Assembly: GCA_022266195.1 (NCBI GenBank)
Contig: WHVY01000005.1
Location: 2,914,001-2,978,000, forward strand
Length of the DNA stretch: 64,000 bases
Source of the DNA: Tetranychus cinnabarinus
Taxonomy: Eukaryota; Arthropoda; Arachnida; Trombidiformes; Tetranychidae
Reading direction: 5' to 3'
Part shown: positions 44,901-55,600 of the stretch, in pieces
How the letters are laid out: each line of letters opens with the position of its first letter
Numbering within the stretch: position 1 is the stretch's first letter
Position numbers and translations under genes: made by a program
The notes under the pieces: model-generated
Seen by the model: only the letters and a program-made list of their open reading frames with translations
What the model was told of the DNA's origin: nothing
Database searches by the model: none

Positions 44901-46276
44901 GATTAGCTCGCTGGCAGCTTTTCCTTATGTCTTATGATATTAAGATTAATCACAGACCTGGAAGAATGCACTCAGATGCTGATGCATTATCTAGACTTTG
45001 TTTAGAACCAACAGCTTACGCTTTACTCTCATCAAGCTTATCTTCATTCAAAACTAGTACTAAAAACGAGAACTCAGATTCAGCACTGAAAATTAGTACT
45101 AAAAATGAGCACTCAGAAGGAGTACTCAAAACTAGTACTAAAAATGAAAACTCAGATTCAGCACTAAAAATTAGTACTAAAAATAAGTACTCAGAAAAAG
45201 AACTCAAAACTAGTACTCAAAATAATCAAATGAGTAGTAATAAGCCTAAGCCTATTGAAAAGACTCAAATGAACCAAATTCTTAAAGCATATCATGATGA
45301 CCGTGACTCAGGAGGTCATAGTGGCTATTGGAGAACTTATTTTAAAATTAAAATGCGTTTTCAATGGCCAGGAATGAAACGTGATATTTTTGATTACATC
45401 AAGTCGTGTCATCTTTGCCAAATTAACAAATCCAAACCAAAGTTTGACCCACCTTTCCTTCCAAATCATTCAAAGATACCATTCCACACAGTACACATAG
45501 ATTTCGGTGAACTAGAAAAGAAATCCGATGTTAATAAGAAAACTAAATCTTTCTTGCTATTGGTTGACGAAGCTACCCGCATTATGCATGGTAAAGCCAT
45601 GAAAGAGTCAACTTCTGCCGTAATTAACTTTCTAAACTCTTTCAACAGAATTGACGAAATAAAAGTCATAATTTCAGATAATGGCACTGCTTTTACCTCA
45701 AGAGAAATGAAAGCTTGGGCTGCGCTAAGAGGAATCACTCTGCGAAATACTTCACCATATCATCCAGCTGCTAATGGGCTAGTTGAACGGAAAATGAGAG
45801 ATGTGAAATCCTTCATTGGCATATACAAAAGCTCAGGCGGTGACTGGAAAGACTTATTAGCTTCAGCCATACGCTACTCAAATCGTAGTTATCATTCTGT
45901 TATCGGGTGCACCCCGTGGTTCAAACTTTATGGCCAAACTCCTTTGTTACCCGCCGATGAAAACTTCGGACTTACATTGAAAGACTTAACTAAAGAAAGT
46001 CCAAAAGACGATAATCAAGTAGCCAAGACCCGACAATCAAACGACAAAAGAAAATCGCGGAATTTCACCATCAATAAAGGCGACAAAATATTAGTTAAAT
46101 TGGGCTATCATGGTAAAAAGAGAGTGCAAAAAGGACCTTTTGCAGTAGCCTCAGTCAAGTATTTTGATGGTAAACCAAAGACCATCATTTATCTGGACCA
46201 AAATGGAGATGAACATGTATCTCACATATCCAATATTTCACTTTATCACGAACGGAGTCGAGATTTTCCTAAGTAG
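41972..46276 (+). CDS. Gypsy Gag-Pol polyprotein, 1434 aa
   Basis: One uninterrupted frame from ATG 41972; the open frame extends slightly upstream to the LTR but without an ATG. Approximate residues: Gag-like region 1-310 with no CCHC zinc knuckle; a four-unit 13-residue repeat 369-420; aspartic protease with VLDSGSD at Asp459; reverse transcriptase with FCIDYRDIN near 641 and YIDD at 741; RNase H with TDACGLGSG near 890 and TDHSALAYL; a second four-unit 13-residue repeat 1028-1079; integrase HHCC finger (DSGGHSGYW, CHLCQ near 1147) and catalytic Asp1177, Asp1236 and Glu1272, a DD35E spacing. The C-terminus has a basic, chromo-less tail. It would make the retrotransposon's cDNA and insert it. 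The frame is intact, so activity is possible. Odd features are the absent nucleocapsid knuckle and the shared linkers. Confidence 0.95.
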   Translation: MSTKFQFYFQRAENQQVHLVKYKVHSENEWVMVDPQHRLISSHQVIVSKPSVASALENFTRHRTLTVQLTQDESTPYVNCEFGSVLSDEGDVQQMSDNSESILTSASTSSNQDSVVLQAVREMMRAQQEMFFNTFQCFQDSIRPLVNQKVQRMEISKFDGKTEDAKTWLSTYEKMCEHNNWVLDKAKINGLKSNFEGNALKWFNSMIRDNVPEDWEQWKSSFLRSFGQNRVSSASLALKWEYRSGDIFDYYYDKQRLIQLAFPDLDEYNFVTMVLLGLPDDIQNQLSNRQLRTKQELREALEMIKPAKSGKLNHSNSKNQFRPNPKTNTNYNTKPKQQSDSFVALTENQTKNPTDTLDVIENSLDMTEISTKNECLEKELKISTKNECLEKELKISTKNECLEKELKISTKNECLGKVLKFSTENKSNCSESSDAFNCSSLEPKTEIVVNGIPLQCVLDSGSDRSFIRSKIAYENNWNLFDEFATIRQINGDSFNSNKVCKTDIEFKGRFANVTFSLLDTLPFPIILGYSDLKRLGIELCQVDKDAFFSCPSIKDTNDVKVMFPKLCSPLLPESNNFVEFKLRENHEIVRRKPYPMSANKLAFARDKIKELLSKKIITNSNSSYASPVTFAPKENGDLRFCIDYRDINKQTDLDPFPFPLIDDIISLFGGCSFFSKIDLKDGFWQLPLTKETRKFTAFVTPFGHYEWTRLPFGWKNSPSLFQRHMNTILSDLIETGKVCVYIDDICLGSRSAEECQKLTYQVLTRLDKANMVINVEKSEFVKPSVKFLGRIIDGNTKTTKQESIEKVRNMLPPHDLHSLRQFTGLTGHFRAFIENYASIVRPLDRLKGKDVPFVWTENCQQAFDRLKELITSNPVLNLPDLNLPFELCTDACGLGSGSVLYQRDIKRPRNQQLRVIGYQSYTFNKQELNYSITEKEALAVIKAIKHFKSYLEGRSFIVHTDHSALAYLMELKEPKGRLARWQLFLMSYDIKINHRPGRMHSDADALSRLCLEPTAYALLSSSLSSFKTSTKNENSDSALKISTKNEHSEGVLKTSTKNENSDSALKISTKNKYSEKELKTSTQNNQMSSNKPKPIEKTQMNQILKAYHDDRDSGGHSGYWRTYFKIKMRFQWPGMKRDIFDYIKSCHLCQINKSKPKFDPPFLPNHSKIPFHTVHIDFGELEKKSDVNKKTKSFLLLVDEATRIMHGKAMKESTSAVINFLNSFNRIDEIKVIISDNGTAFTSREMKAWAALRGITLRNTSPYHPAANGLVERKMRDVKSFIGIYKSSGGDWKDLLASAIRYSNRSYHSVIGCTPWFKLYGQTPLLPADENFGLTLKDLTKESPKDDNQVAKTRQSNDKRKSRNFTINKGDKILVKLGYHGKKRVQKGPFAVASVKYFDGKPKTIIYLDQNGDEHVSHISNISLYHERSRDFPK
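43076..43231 (+). repeat. Coding minisatellite 1 in gag-pol (4 x 39 bp)
   Basis: Four tandem units encode ISTKNECLEKELK with small changes in the fourth, followed by a partial unit (FSTENK). It lies between Gag and protease. Nucleotide units are almost identical, indicating recent expansion. Confidence 0.9.
45053..45208 (+). repeat. Coding minisatellite 2 in gag-pol (4 x 39 bp)
   Basis: Four units of the same 13-residue pattern (TSTKNENSDSALK, ISTKNEHSEGVLK and so on), then TSTQNN. It lies between RNase H and integrase. It shares the STKN core and period with minisatellite 1 at 43076-43231. Confidence 0.9.
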
Positions 46277-46283
46277 GGGGAGA
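46273..46283 (+). promoter_or_regulatory. Polypurine tract of the Gypsy element
   Basis: GTAGGGGGAGA directly abuts the 3' LTR and overlaps the gag-pol stop codon (TAG at 46274-46276). This is the expected primer site for plus-strand DNA synthesis. Confidence 0.8.
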
Positions 46284-46681
46284 TGAACTGTTCCCTTCTT
46301 TAAAAATTTACCCATTTCCATACTTAACGTAAAACTCAAAATTATTTTCAGTACTCAAATTTAGTACTAAATTTTAGTACTTGAAGTTAGTACTAAGAAT
46401 TAGTACTAACTTTTAGCCCTTAAGGTAAGCACCTAGAATTAGTGCTTAAATCTGTTTGAAACAATCCTTTTTAATCTTTTGACCCTTCTGTTGACACCTG
46501 GTCAGTCTATCCTAACTATTTCCTCTATTTCCTTTCCAACCCAATAAAAGACAATGAGAATCCTCCAGTAAGGGGAGAATGTGTTTTGACTTTAACCTGA
46601 CACTTAGCTTTCAATAATTTTCTGTAGACCCTTTTTTGTTTTAAATAAAGTTTTTTCCCTTTTCAAATTGAGAAGTCTACA
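46284..46681 (+). repeat. 3' LTR of the Gypsy element (398 bp)
   Basis: Matches the 5' LTR throughout except for a 34-bp deletion at CTTAAC/GTAAAACTC, best explained by recombination between two TTAAC repeats. Contains a candidate poly(A) signal (TTAAATAAAG). Confidence 0.93.
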
Positions 46682-46686
46682 AAAAG

Positions 46687-49600
46687 GGCATCAGGAAATT
46701 ATTCTCTTGAGATATTTAGATCAATTTGGTTTGGTCTGTTTGAGATTCAAATGTAATGCGCTATCAACAATTTTTTATTATCATATAAAAACAAGGAAAA
46801 TGTCTTTACTCTGAGATTTCATTAGAACCGCAAATTGATTTATTGTTAATGATATTTCAATGTTTATTCATATTGAAGAGGAAAAAGACTTCAGTTGATA
46901 TTGCAATAGAGCATCAAAGTTATTTATCAAGACTTTTTATAGCTTTTTTATGAATGTTCAATATTCGATTAACTCTTCACATGTTCTGTATTCGGAAGCG
47001 CTTTTTAGCTCATCGAGTTTCGTCAAAGATGCATTTGGCTTTTGCGCCTTTTTGTTAAATAATTGTTGAACTTTCTTTAGAGATGATTGACTCTAGCGTA
47101 TTGTCATGGCTGATGCATCATTGATTCCGGCTGAAAAGTTGATTTAATCATTAATTCAACAGATGAATGATTGAATGTGATACAATGCTTTGATCATGAT
47201 GCGTGTCTTTTGCTGACTTAATCTTCTCTCCATCTTAAGACTAGATGATATTAATGTGAACCAATTCCCTTTGATAATTTGTATCAACATTTATCTCTTT
47301 TCATTTATTATCTTGTTTTATAATAGAGATATATTTTGATATTACTCTATCATGATTAGCATAGCTTTTTGATTCAACAGGGTAATTATGTTAACATGAT
47401 TACTAGGTATGCTCGCATTTTAATAATAATGAATAAAGTTCCATATTAGAATAAAAGTCTTGCAAATAGAAAACATTTTTAACATGCATTTCATTGATTG
47501 AATATTCTGTGTTGAATGCAAATCCTTACTTTTAGGAACAAAACTCAACTTCAAATGTTTAATTTGTAATCTTTTTATATTTAATCGCTGTTATTTTGCC
47601 AAAACACATCCCTTTGACACACGATTAGCGATTCAAGCTCATGGAGTCAAAATTAATTCTGTCTGCTTCAAGTTAATATTAGGCGCAATTAAAGTCTTGC
47701 AACTTATCCTGAAACTACACTGACACGTTTCAATAATACTTTGACTCGAGTAACGAGATATTACAAGAATAAGTATTACTTACTAGTAATACTTAAATCA
47801 AAGATGCCTCAAATTTCTTTGCCACGGAGGCGTAACATGTAATATTGAACTATGCATTTTTGGTAAACATTTATGAAAAAAGATTTTTCTGTTTAAGAAG
47901 AGAAACGAATTCTCGATGCTTTATGACCTTATAAAATGAAATATAATGTCGATTAAATAGATGAAACATGAACAAATTAATTTGCATGCATAAATAGTTG
48001 CCGCTCCAATGGATATAAACTTGACTTGAGCATAACTCGAAAAAAGTGAAGAATCAAAAAAGTAAAAAGTTGAGCAACACTGAAAATGAAAATTGAAAAA
48101 GGTTAAAGAGCAAAAAATTACTCGAGAAATGAAACAAAAAAAACTTGAAACTAAGAATATTCTTTCTGCATTTCCTTCAGATAACAATTTCACTTTTCCA
48201 AATAATAGCTTATATCTTTTTAATACTCAATCTAAACTAACATTAAAAGGTGTGAACAAAGTAAAATGCAAAATGATGAAGAAAAAAGAACTGGGGAAAA
48301 GGAAATGAGTAAAAAAAACCAATGAATATCAATATAAATATGGAGTTTTTGTTATAATTTAACCATTTTTTTACATTCAATGCAACCCAATAAAGTAAAG
48401 TTGAACATTTAACTTATATAAACATTGATAGCATTTTAATATTAACCGATTATTACATGAAAATACATGATTTAGTTTTGCATTTTTTCATCTTTTTTTC
48501 TTGCTTCTTTCAACTTTTCATTTTTGGTTCATCATTTCAACTTTAAGGTCCACTGAATTTGATTTCATGTTAAAGATGATTTTTTCGTTTTTTGCTTTGA
48601 TTCATTTGTAAACAAAGCTCATGATGAAAAGTGAAAGGTAAAAAAGCATGAGAATCTTTTAAACAAAGAAAATGGAAAAAAAGTTCATTTGAATTGAAAT
48701 TTTCTTTTTTCACTCCAACCAAATGATGCAATTGGCAAAGAAAAGTACAGTCGATACAATGGAATGGAAAGTTTTTTTCCTTTTTTTCTGTTTTCACCAT
48801 TTTTCCTCGTTTCCAGTGATCGACAAATGATGAGCATGATAAACTTAAGTTATCAGGCAAATCTCTTCATTTATATTCATTGGTAATGATGCAAAATTTG
48901 GTGTTACTCCATCATGAATGGTTCAATGTTTATCATGTTTAGAATCCATTCTTGTACGGAATTTCCATAAAATAGATAATCATTACTAACTGTGAATAGA
49001 AGCAAATTCTAAGCCTTTCATTTTCTTTTTGCATTAATTTAATCATAAATAACCATTCTATTAATAATAAAACTGAGTGATAATAATAATGATAATTAAA
49101 AAAGAAGCTGTAAGATAAAGCAACATTCACTCCAAGCTTGAGTCGCAATTTGTTTAAGAGAAGGAAGGAGTTGAGAAAAAAAATTGAAATAAAGTGTTGA
49201 AAATGTTTTGTAAAAGAGAGATTCAATCTTTTCATGAAGAAAAAAAGTATTATTTGAAAAGAGGAAAATAATTTCATGTAAAAATTTGCATACTAATATA
49301 AACTGAAAGTTGTGAAAAGGATAAGATTTGTGCTTATTCAAGTTTTTGCGCCTTTATTTAATTTTTGCAACTTTTTTGACAAAATTTTATATTCACTGAA
49401 TTAATCAATTATTATTGCCAGAATTTGAGATTTGAAATGAAAGAAGAGAGAATCGATGAAACTTTCAACTAAATTCTGGTTGGTTTCATAGTTTATTTCA
49501 ATCAAAGAGTTGAAATGCAGTTCGAAAAGCTGTTTACATGAAACTAGAAAGTCATTCAAATGCGATGAAACTCAAGAGATTAACTAATCATCCAGTCTTG

Positions 49601-52600
49601 GAATCAAACAAACGTTCAACGAATTTCCAGATTCATTTACCAATGCATTTAACCAAATCCATAAATGGAATTTGAACTTTCACAAAATTTTTTCCGAAAC
49701 ATTTCTGTTCATAGATTTTTTTGTTTGGTTTCGTTCAAGATTTCAGCTGCAAATTTTTCTCTTTTTGGACTTTCGCAAGAACAAAAATTCGAACTTTAGT
49801 TTTTTTAGAACTTCTCTTCAACTTTTTCGTGGTTATTTTCGAGCGAAATGTTATTTTTTGCATCATTTATGCTCGAAAAGATCAAAACGAAAATGATTTC
49901 AATCTTGTTGCTTATTTGCAATTATGAGGTGAGAGTTTTGAGATTGATGTTGGAGTGTAAACTGTTTCACCATAAGACACTTGTATGAATGCATTGGATA
50001 AATGGGTTGATAAAGATGTTGACAAAATATAATGGTAAAGTAAAAATTAAGTATCACTTGAAATGATTATGCTCGTTTTGATATCTAAATGTTGACCAGA
50101 AATAAATATATTTTCTCATCTCTTGATGCTCACTCTCATCAATTGCAGTAGCTAGCCTGTCCAGGGTTTGCCTTGTGCTTTGTCTTTACACTGGTTCACG
50201 GTTTATCCAACCTCATCATCTTCATCATCTTGTTTAACATTATTATCATTTTGTTGACAAAAACATTTCTCTTGTCCAAATATTAGCTCTTGATATAATA
50301 GCTAATAATATCCATCTTCAACAAGATAAGATTATATTTCCTGTTGATGCAAAAGCGAAACATAAAATGAGATTTCAGCAGAAAGTGTAAGGTTGAAAGA
50401 AGAGATTTCAACGTCAACAGAGTTTCGAGTCCAACTGACAGAAAATTGTTGAGCAACAATAAACACGAAAGCAAGCAGCAGCAAAAAAGAAAAAACTGAA
50501 TCGGAATTTAACCTATCATTAGTCGAGTTTTTGTCTTGGAAAAAGCATCTTTTTTCCATTCAATTTCATTTTCCGTGAGCAATTTTTTCTCTCCTCAACT
50601 CGAATAGTTTTTGCCAAAACTCCAACAAAGTGTTTGCAAAAGACTTCATTTAAAATGTTCACTTTGATGGTGAATCGGGAGTTTGATTGACTTGGAACTT
50701 TTCAATCAGAAATTATTTACCTAAATAAAAGTATCGCAATTCTCAGAGGTTATTGTATTAGCTCAACAAAATTGGTACAAATACAGAGATTAGAAGATGA
50801 AAACAAACCTATTCATTATTTCGTTTCTTTAGTTTACTTTTTCTGACCAAAGATTAAATGGGATTTCATCTTGGATGTAAGGTTATTTTATTTATCTCTT
50901 TCATTCCTTTTCTAATCCCTTTCCTTGTTTCCTCAACTTGAACCGATATTGAGTTATTGTTGAACCACTGAAACACCAAGGTTGGCGTAAAGAGCAAAAT
51001 ACAGTCCAACAGTAAGTGAAAGACTATTCAGTAGTAGAGATTATCAAAACAGAATATTGGACAACGAAAGAAAAAATGGAAATCAAAACTCGATAAACAC
51101 AAACGTTTTCTTCTTCCAAATTGTTTAGCTCATTAGAAATATTGAAATTTCATTTTCATTCAAACTTTTCATTATCATTTCTTCCAGCAACTCAATCAGT
51201 TTATGCCCTTGACGGAACTAACTTAGAAACAAATTCAAATTCGATGTTTCATTTGCTTCCAAAGACTTTAATTTCTATCGCAGCAACTCATGAATATTAA
51301 ACAAGGAATAGTTACATGATGTATTTGACTGATTATCGACTGGGAAACGTTACATTTGACATATTTTCTGGTCGTAAAGTCAATATAACTAGCAATGTAA
51401 AGTGATTAAAAGTTGGTTTCAAAATGTTGACTCTAGTCGAAGTCGAAGTTATAAAAGATTTGTTCAATTAAGAAAATTAAGGTCACCCTTTAGCTAAACG
51501 ATTTTGTTTCAATTTCGCTTTTTTCCTTGATTCGTCTTTCTTTCTCTAGATTCTTTCTTTTAATCAATTAAATTGTTTGAAACTCTTAAAGATTTGACTT
51601 GCGGCTTTTACTGGCAAACAAGTTGAATGAGTAAACTGTACAAAAGTGAAAATAAGAGCAAAAAACAACTCAAACTTTGTGTTAGTTTTTCGAAACGTTT
51701 CTTCTTCTCTTCTCTCCCATCATCTTTCAGATCATTTCAAAAGTTGAAAATTCTCAATACCCTGAAGGTTGTTTGGTTTAAAGAGAGAGAACAGAAAGAA
51801 AGGTTATTCTTGTTCAGTGTTGTTCCAAGTTTAACTTTCGATTTGAACGCTTCCAGGTTTATTTCCATTCTTTTCATTCTTTGTCTTATTTGGCTTCATT
51901 TTGTTTCACTCATTCTTGCAAGGTTAAAGTTGAAAATTTTGATCCACTTTCTGGATTGCAATTTTGATGATTCAATTTTCATCGATGGGCACAGGGAGAA
52001 AAACATGGAGTGACTTGAATTTCCATATTCCCATGGCATTTGATTAATGCAGCTTGACTCGGTTTTCATTAAAACGATAATCATTGAAATGAACAATTGT
52101 TCAAGAGTCAAGATTGCCTTTCAATTATACTTTGACTTGAAACTGTTGAAGCAACTTTCAACTTTTAGATTTGATCTGTTGGAATTGATGTGAACTTATC
52201 GATTAACTTTACGATCTTTTGGTAAAGATAAAAGTAAAATTGATTGAGTTCTAAAGCTAATCATTGGTGTTCCATCAGCAGAAAAAAGACTTGTACTAAT
52301 TCATTGTTTTTAGTAAAAGTGAATAAGTTTCTCGACTAGTCTCAACAGAAATAACAATCAAAGTTTGGGCTTGTGAACATTGAAACAACCAATGATTACC
52401 AAGCTCAGCATATTTGTTTGTCAAGATAATTCTCGAGTAATTGAGCTCATTGATGGTCTCGAAATTTTATTTCTCCTTATCTCAGCACAGTTAATGACTA
52501 GTTTGACAAAGATGGAGGAAAAGTGGAAGATGAGCAAAAAGGAAGAAAAGTCTTGATAGACAGCCCGAGCTCAACTCTGGAAATGAATCAATGGTGAGAG

Positions 52601-55600
52601 AAACAATTTGCTTGAAAATAAAGTTATTTAACTTATGGAACGTCTGAACAGTGTTGAAGTCGAATTGATTATAGAAGAAGAAATGAAAGAAAAAAGATGG
52701 AATAGAATTGAAAAGTTGATGAAAAGAATAAAAGAACAAAAGGTATCAATGGAAGAGAAGAAAGAAAATTCACAAGAAATCAACTTTTTTCAACTTTTCT
52801 TTTTACATTCAGAACAGAAAATGAGAAAAAAAAGAAGGAAAAGATGAGAAAATTCAGTAACAATAAACAGTGAAAATGATTATCACAAATATATATCATT
52901 TTCATTGATGACAAACTTGATAAAACTTCACTCCCAGTTTGATAGCTTTTCTCTCTCTCTCTCTCCTTTTTTTGTCTCTTTTTTCATTCAATATTATTAT
53001 CAATTTCAACAATCGAACGTGATTCAACAAAATCATGAGGTAAACGAAGAAAGGTCAAAAATGTCCAATTCTCATCTCTTGCAATATTGTCAGATTCATC
53101 ATCGACTAACCACATTATCTGCTGGAAACGTTTCAACCTTAACTAGAGAAGCGAGAATAAATAAATAAATCAAATTAGATGAAAAACTATTTTTCTCAAT
53201 TGAACCAGAAAATAATTTGACCAAAATTCAACAAAAAGGTAAACTCTTATTAAACTGCAACAATGGAAAATATTTTTAATTTAGATTTAATTTCCGTTTA
53301 AACTCCTTCTTTTTCCTCGAAAACTGTTTAATGATTAAAAACGGAATACTTTTAGACAGAAACAACAGGTTTGGAGATGGGAAAACTTTCGACTTTCAAA
53401 GTTTCTACTGTTGATGATTTCCTCGAATATTTGAGGGATGACAATTTGAATTCATTCTGGTCGAGTGTTTAAGTTTTTTGAATTCTATTGCAAATTCTTC
53501 GAGTTTTTCGATTGTTGTTTCGTTTTTCACTTTTGCTTTTGCAAATTAGTTTTGCATTTTGTCCTTTCAAGTTTCGAGTTGCAAGTTTGTTTTGGAGTTG
53601 CGAGGTGAACAGAAAAGTATATTTTGTTTGTTATGTAAAGGGGTTTGAATCAAGTTGAACTAAATATTTATACTATTTTATTGGTCTTGAAAAAAGGTAT
53701 GAAAATCGATTTGTAATCATGGCAAAAGGAAAATGATGAATCCGATTTATTTCTGGTAGGAAAAGAGCAAAAAGAATAGAAACAGAAGGTTGAAGAAAAA
53801 GATGATTCTGTTTCATCCTTTTTATCCCGAGTTGAGGAGAAAGAGGTAAAATTTTTATTTCACTATTTGCTGAGTTTCTTTTTCTTTGAAACACTAATAA
53901 GGTAAAGAATTTGAAATGATAGTTTCCATGGCTTTGACTGTTGGCTCTGATGAAGTTGAATAAGACTTAACTGAAATTGTCTGAGGAAACAAAACTCGAG
54001 ACCCGAAATTGGAAAAGATTTGTTATTCATTTTTTGATTTTTCTTTTAACTTAATTTTGCCATATTTTTCTTTCCATTCCTTTTCTTTTGTTTTATGCAA
54101 CGATTTTTGAGTAAATTTCATGTTTTCCTTCTGCTTTTGATTTTCGATTTCATGATATTCTTGTTGATTTTTCAACTTGAACTTGCTTCTGTTTGCTTTT
54201 ATCATTTTACTTATCAACATTACATTATTTATTATGGAATGAAAAGATGAAGATAACATCATTATCATGGTGAAATGGAATGAATAGAAAAAGGCAATTC
54301 ACTGAGAATTCGATAGAAATCGATAAATAAAATTGTTCTCCAACCCATTGATGATTTTTGTTTCCATTGAATTGTAAACTTCATTTGCCTCAACAAAAAT
54401 GCAAGAAGCAAAAAGTAACAAAGAATAAGGGAAAAAAGCAAAATAAATACAATAATATGTATTAATATTGCTTTCATATTGCATGGCATCAAGTAGTGTC
54501 AAGATGTTTTATCTGGATTGAACAGTATTCATATAACATTATACATTAATAAACATTGCAATAGATTCTTAGAAGCTTTCACTTTACATTTCTCATTGAA
54601 ATGCGAAGCAAAAGCAGACTGATAAATGACATTAAATTTGCAAACTGCATTTAGCTCTTCAAGTATTTATGTTCATTTTTAGTTCAATTTCGTCTTCGTT
54701 GACTTTAGCACCTTTCATAGTTCGCTATTAATTAGTTGCTGGAATAGTTGATGGAAATTGATTCAAGCAAATTCAATCTTCATCTCTTTCGTTGGAAGAA
54801 AAAGGAGAAACTTTCAACAGATGGTTCCACTTCTAACTCAACACGTTCTGAGCCTTTTTGATTTACTGATTTAAAAGAGTTACGAATGTTTTAGTGATAT
54901 TAATATTTATTTGAAAGCTCAATGATAGTTTTATTGCACATGAAGAGTTTTATTTTGCAAACTTTTCAGGGAATGTGTTAGAGAATTAACAAGATTTTTT
55001 CTTTTCAATTTTTCTTCTTCTCTAGTTGCTGGTTAAAGGGAACTTTATTTCACGATTTTCTCTTCTTTTCATTGTAATTGTATTTCAATTCAACCTTTTT
55101 TTTGCATTTTAAACCATTTCATCCAACTTTTTTCTCTTCAGCCAATTTTGTGTTTCTATTTTTTTCTCGTCTCCTTTTAGTGCTTTGATAAACTAAACAA
55201 AAAAACCATAAACTTGAAATTTATGTGGGTTAACCTGAAACATGGAAACATAATATAATCAAACGAGACTCTATTCATTTCAATTTCATTCGATCCAATT
55301 TTCACTCCAAGATAATATCAATTTTGATTTATCAAGTAACGCGATAAAAAAGAAGGGAAAATAAGTGTAAAAACAATTCATCATCTGGAATGAAATTGTT
55401 TGTGACTTTGTCTAATCATGAAGTTGCAGCATTCTGTCGAAATTGGCTTGTAAATTGAATGATGGAAGCAAGAAAATTGCATTTCCAAGTTTTGTGAAAA
55501 GTTTAAACAAGTCTGAATAATGCAAAGTTGCTGTTACCAGAAAACAAACGCAAGTTATAGTAAAATTGAGATTATGGTATTGACACGAAATGTAATGTTT

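Larger units (their letters stand above)
41511..46681 (+). mobile_element. Ty3/Gypsy LTR retrotransposon, 5171 bp, complete
   Basis: The element begins TGAACTG and ends GTCTACA. It is flanked by a 5-bp target duplication AAAAG (41506-41510 and 46682-46686). Two LTRs bound a single gag-pol ORF. A purine tract TAGGGGGAGA precedes the 3' LTR, and a candidate primer-binding region follows the 5' LTR (TTTTGGCGTGAACGAC). The LTRs look identical apart from one 34-bp indel, implying recent insertion. It has the domain order protease, RT, RNase H, integrase, which defines Ty3/Gypsy. No envelope-like ORF is present. Confidence 0.95.

Noticed and set aside
42961..45207. Minus-strand frames with repeated FLVLIFSSFSKHS-like units
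   Set aside because: Antisense shadows of the gag-pol minisatellites.
43076..45208. CRISPR-like array
   Set aside because: The units are contiguous 39-bp coding repeats without spacers, in a eukaryotic retrotransposon.
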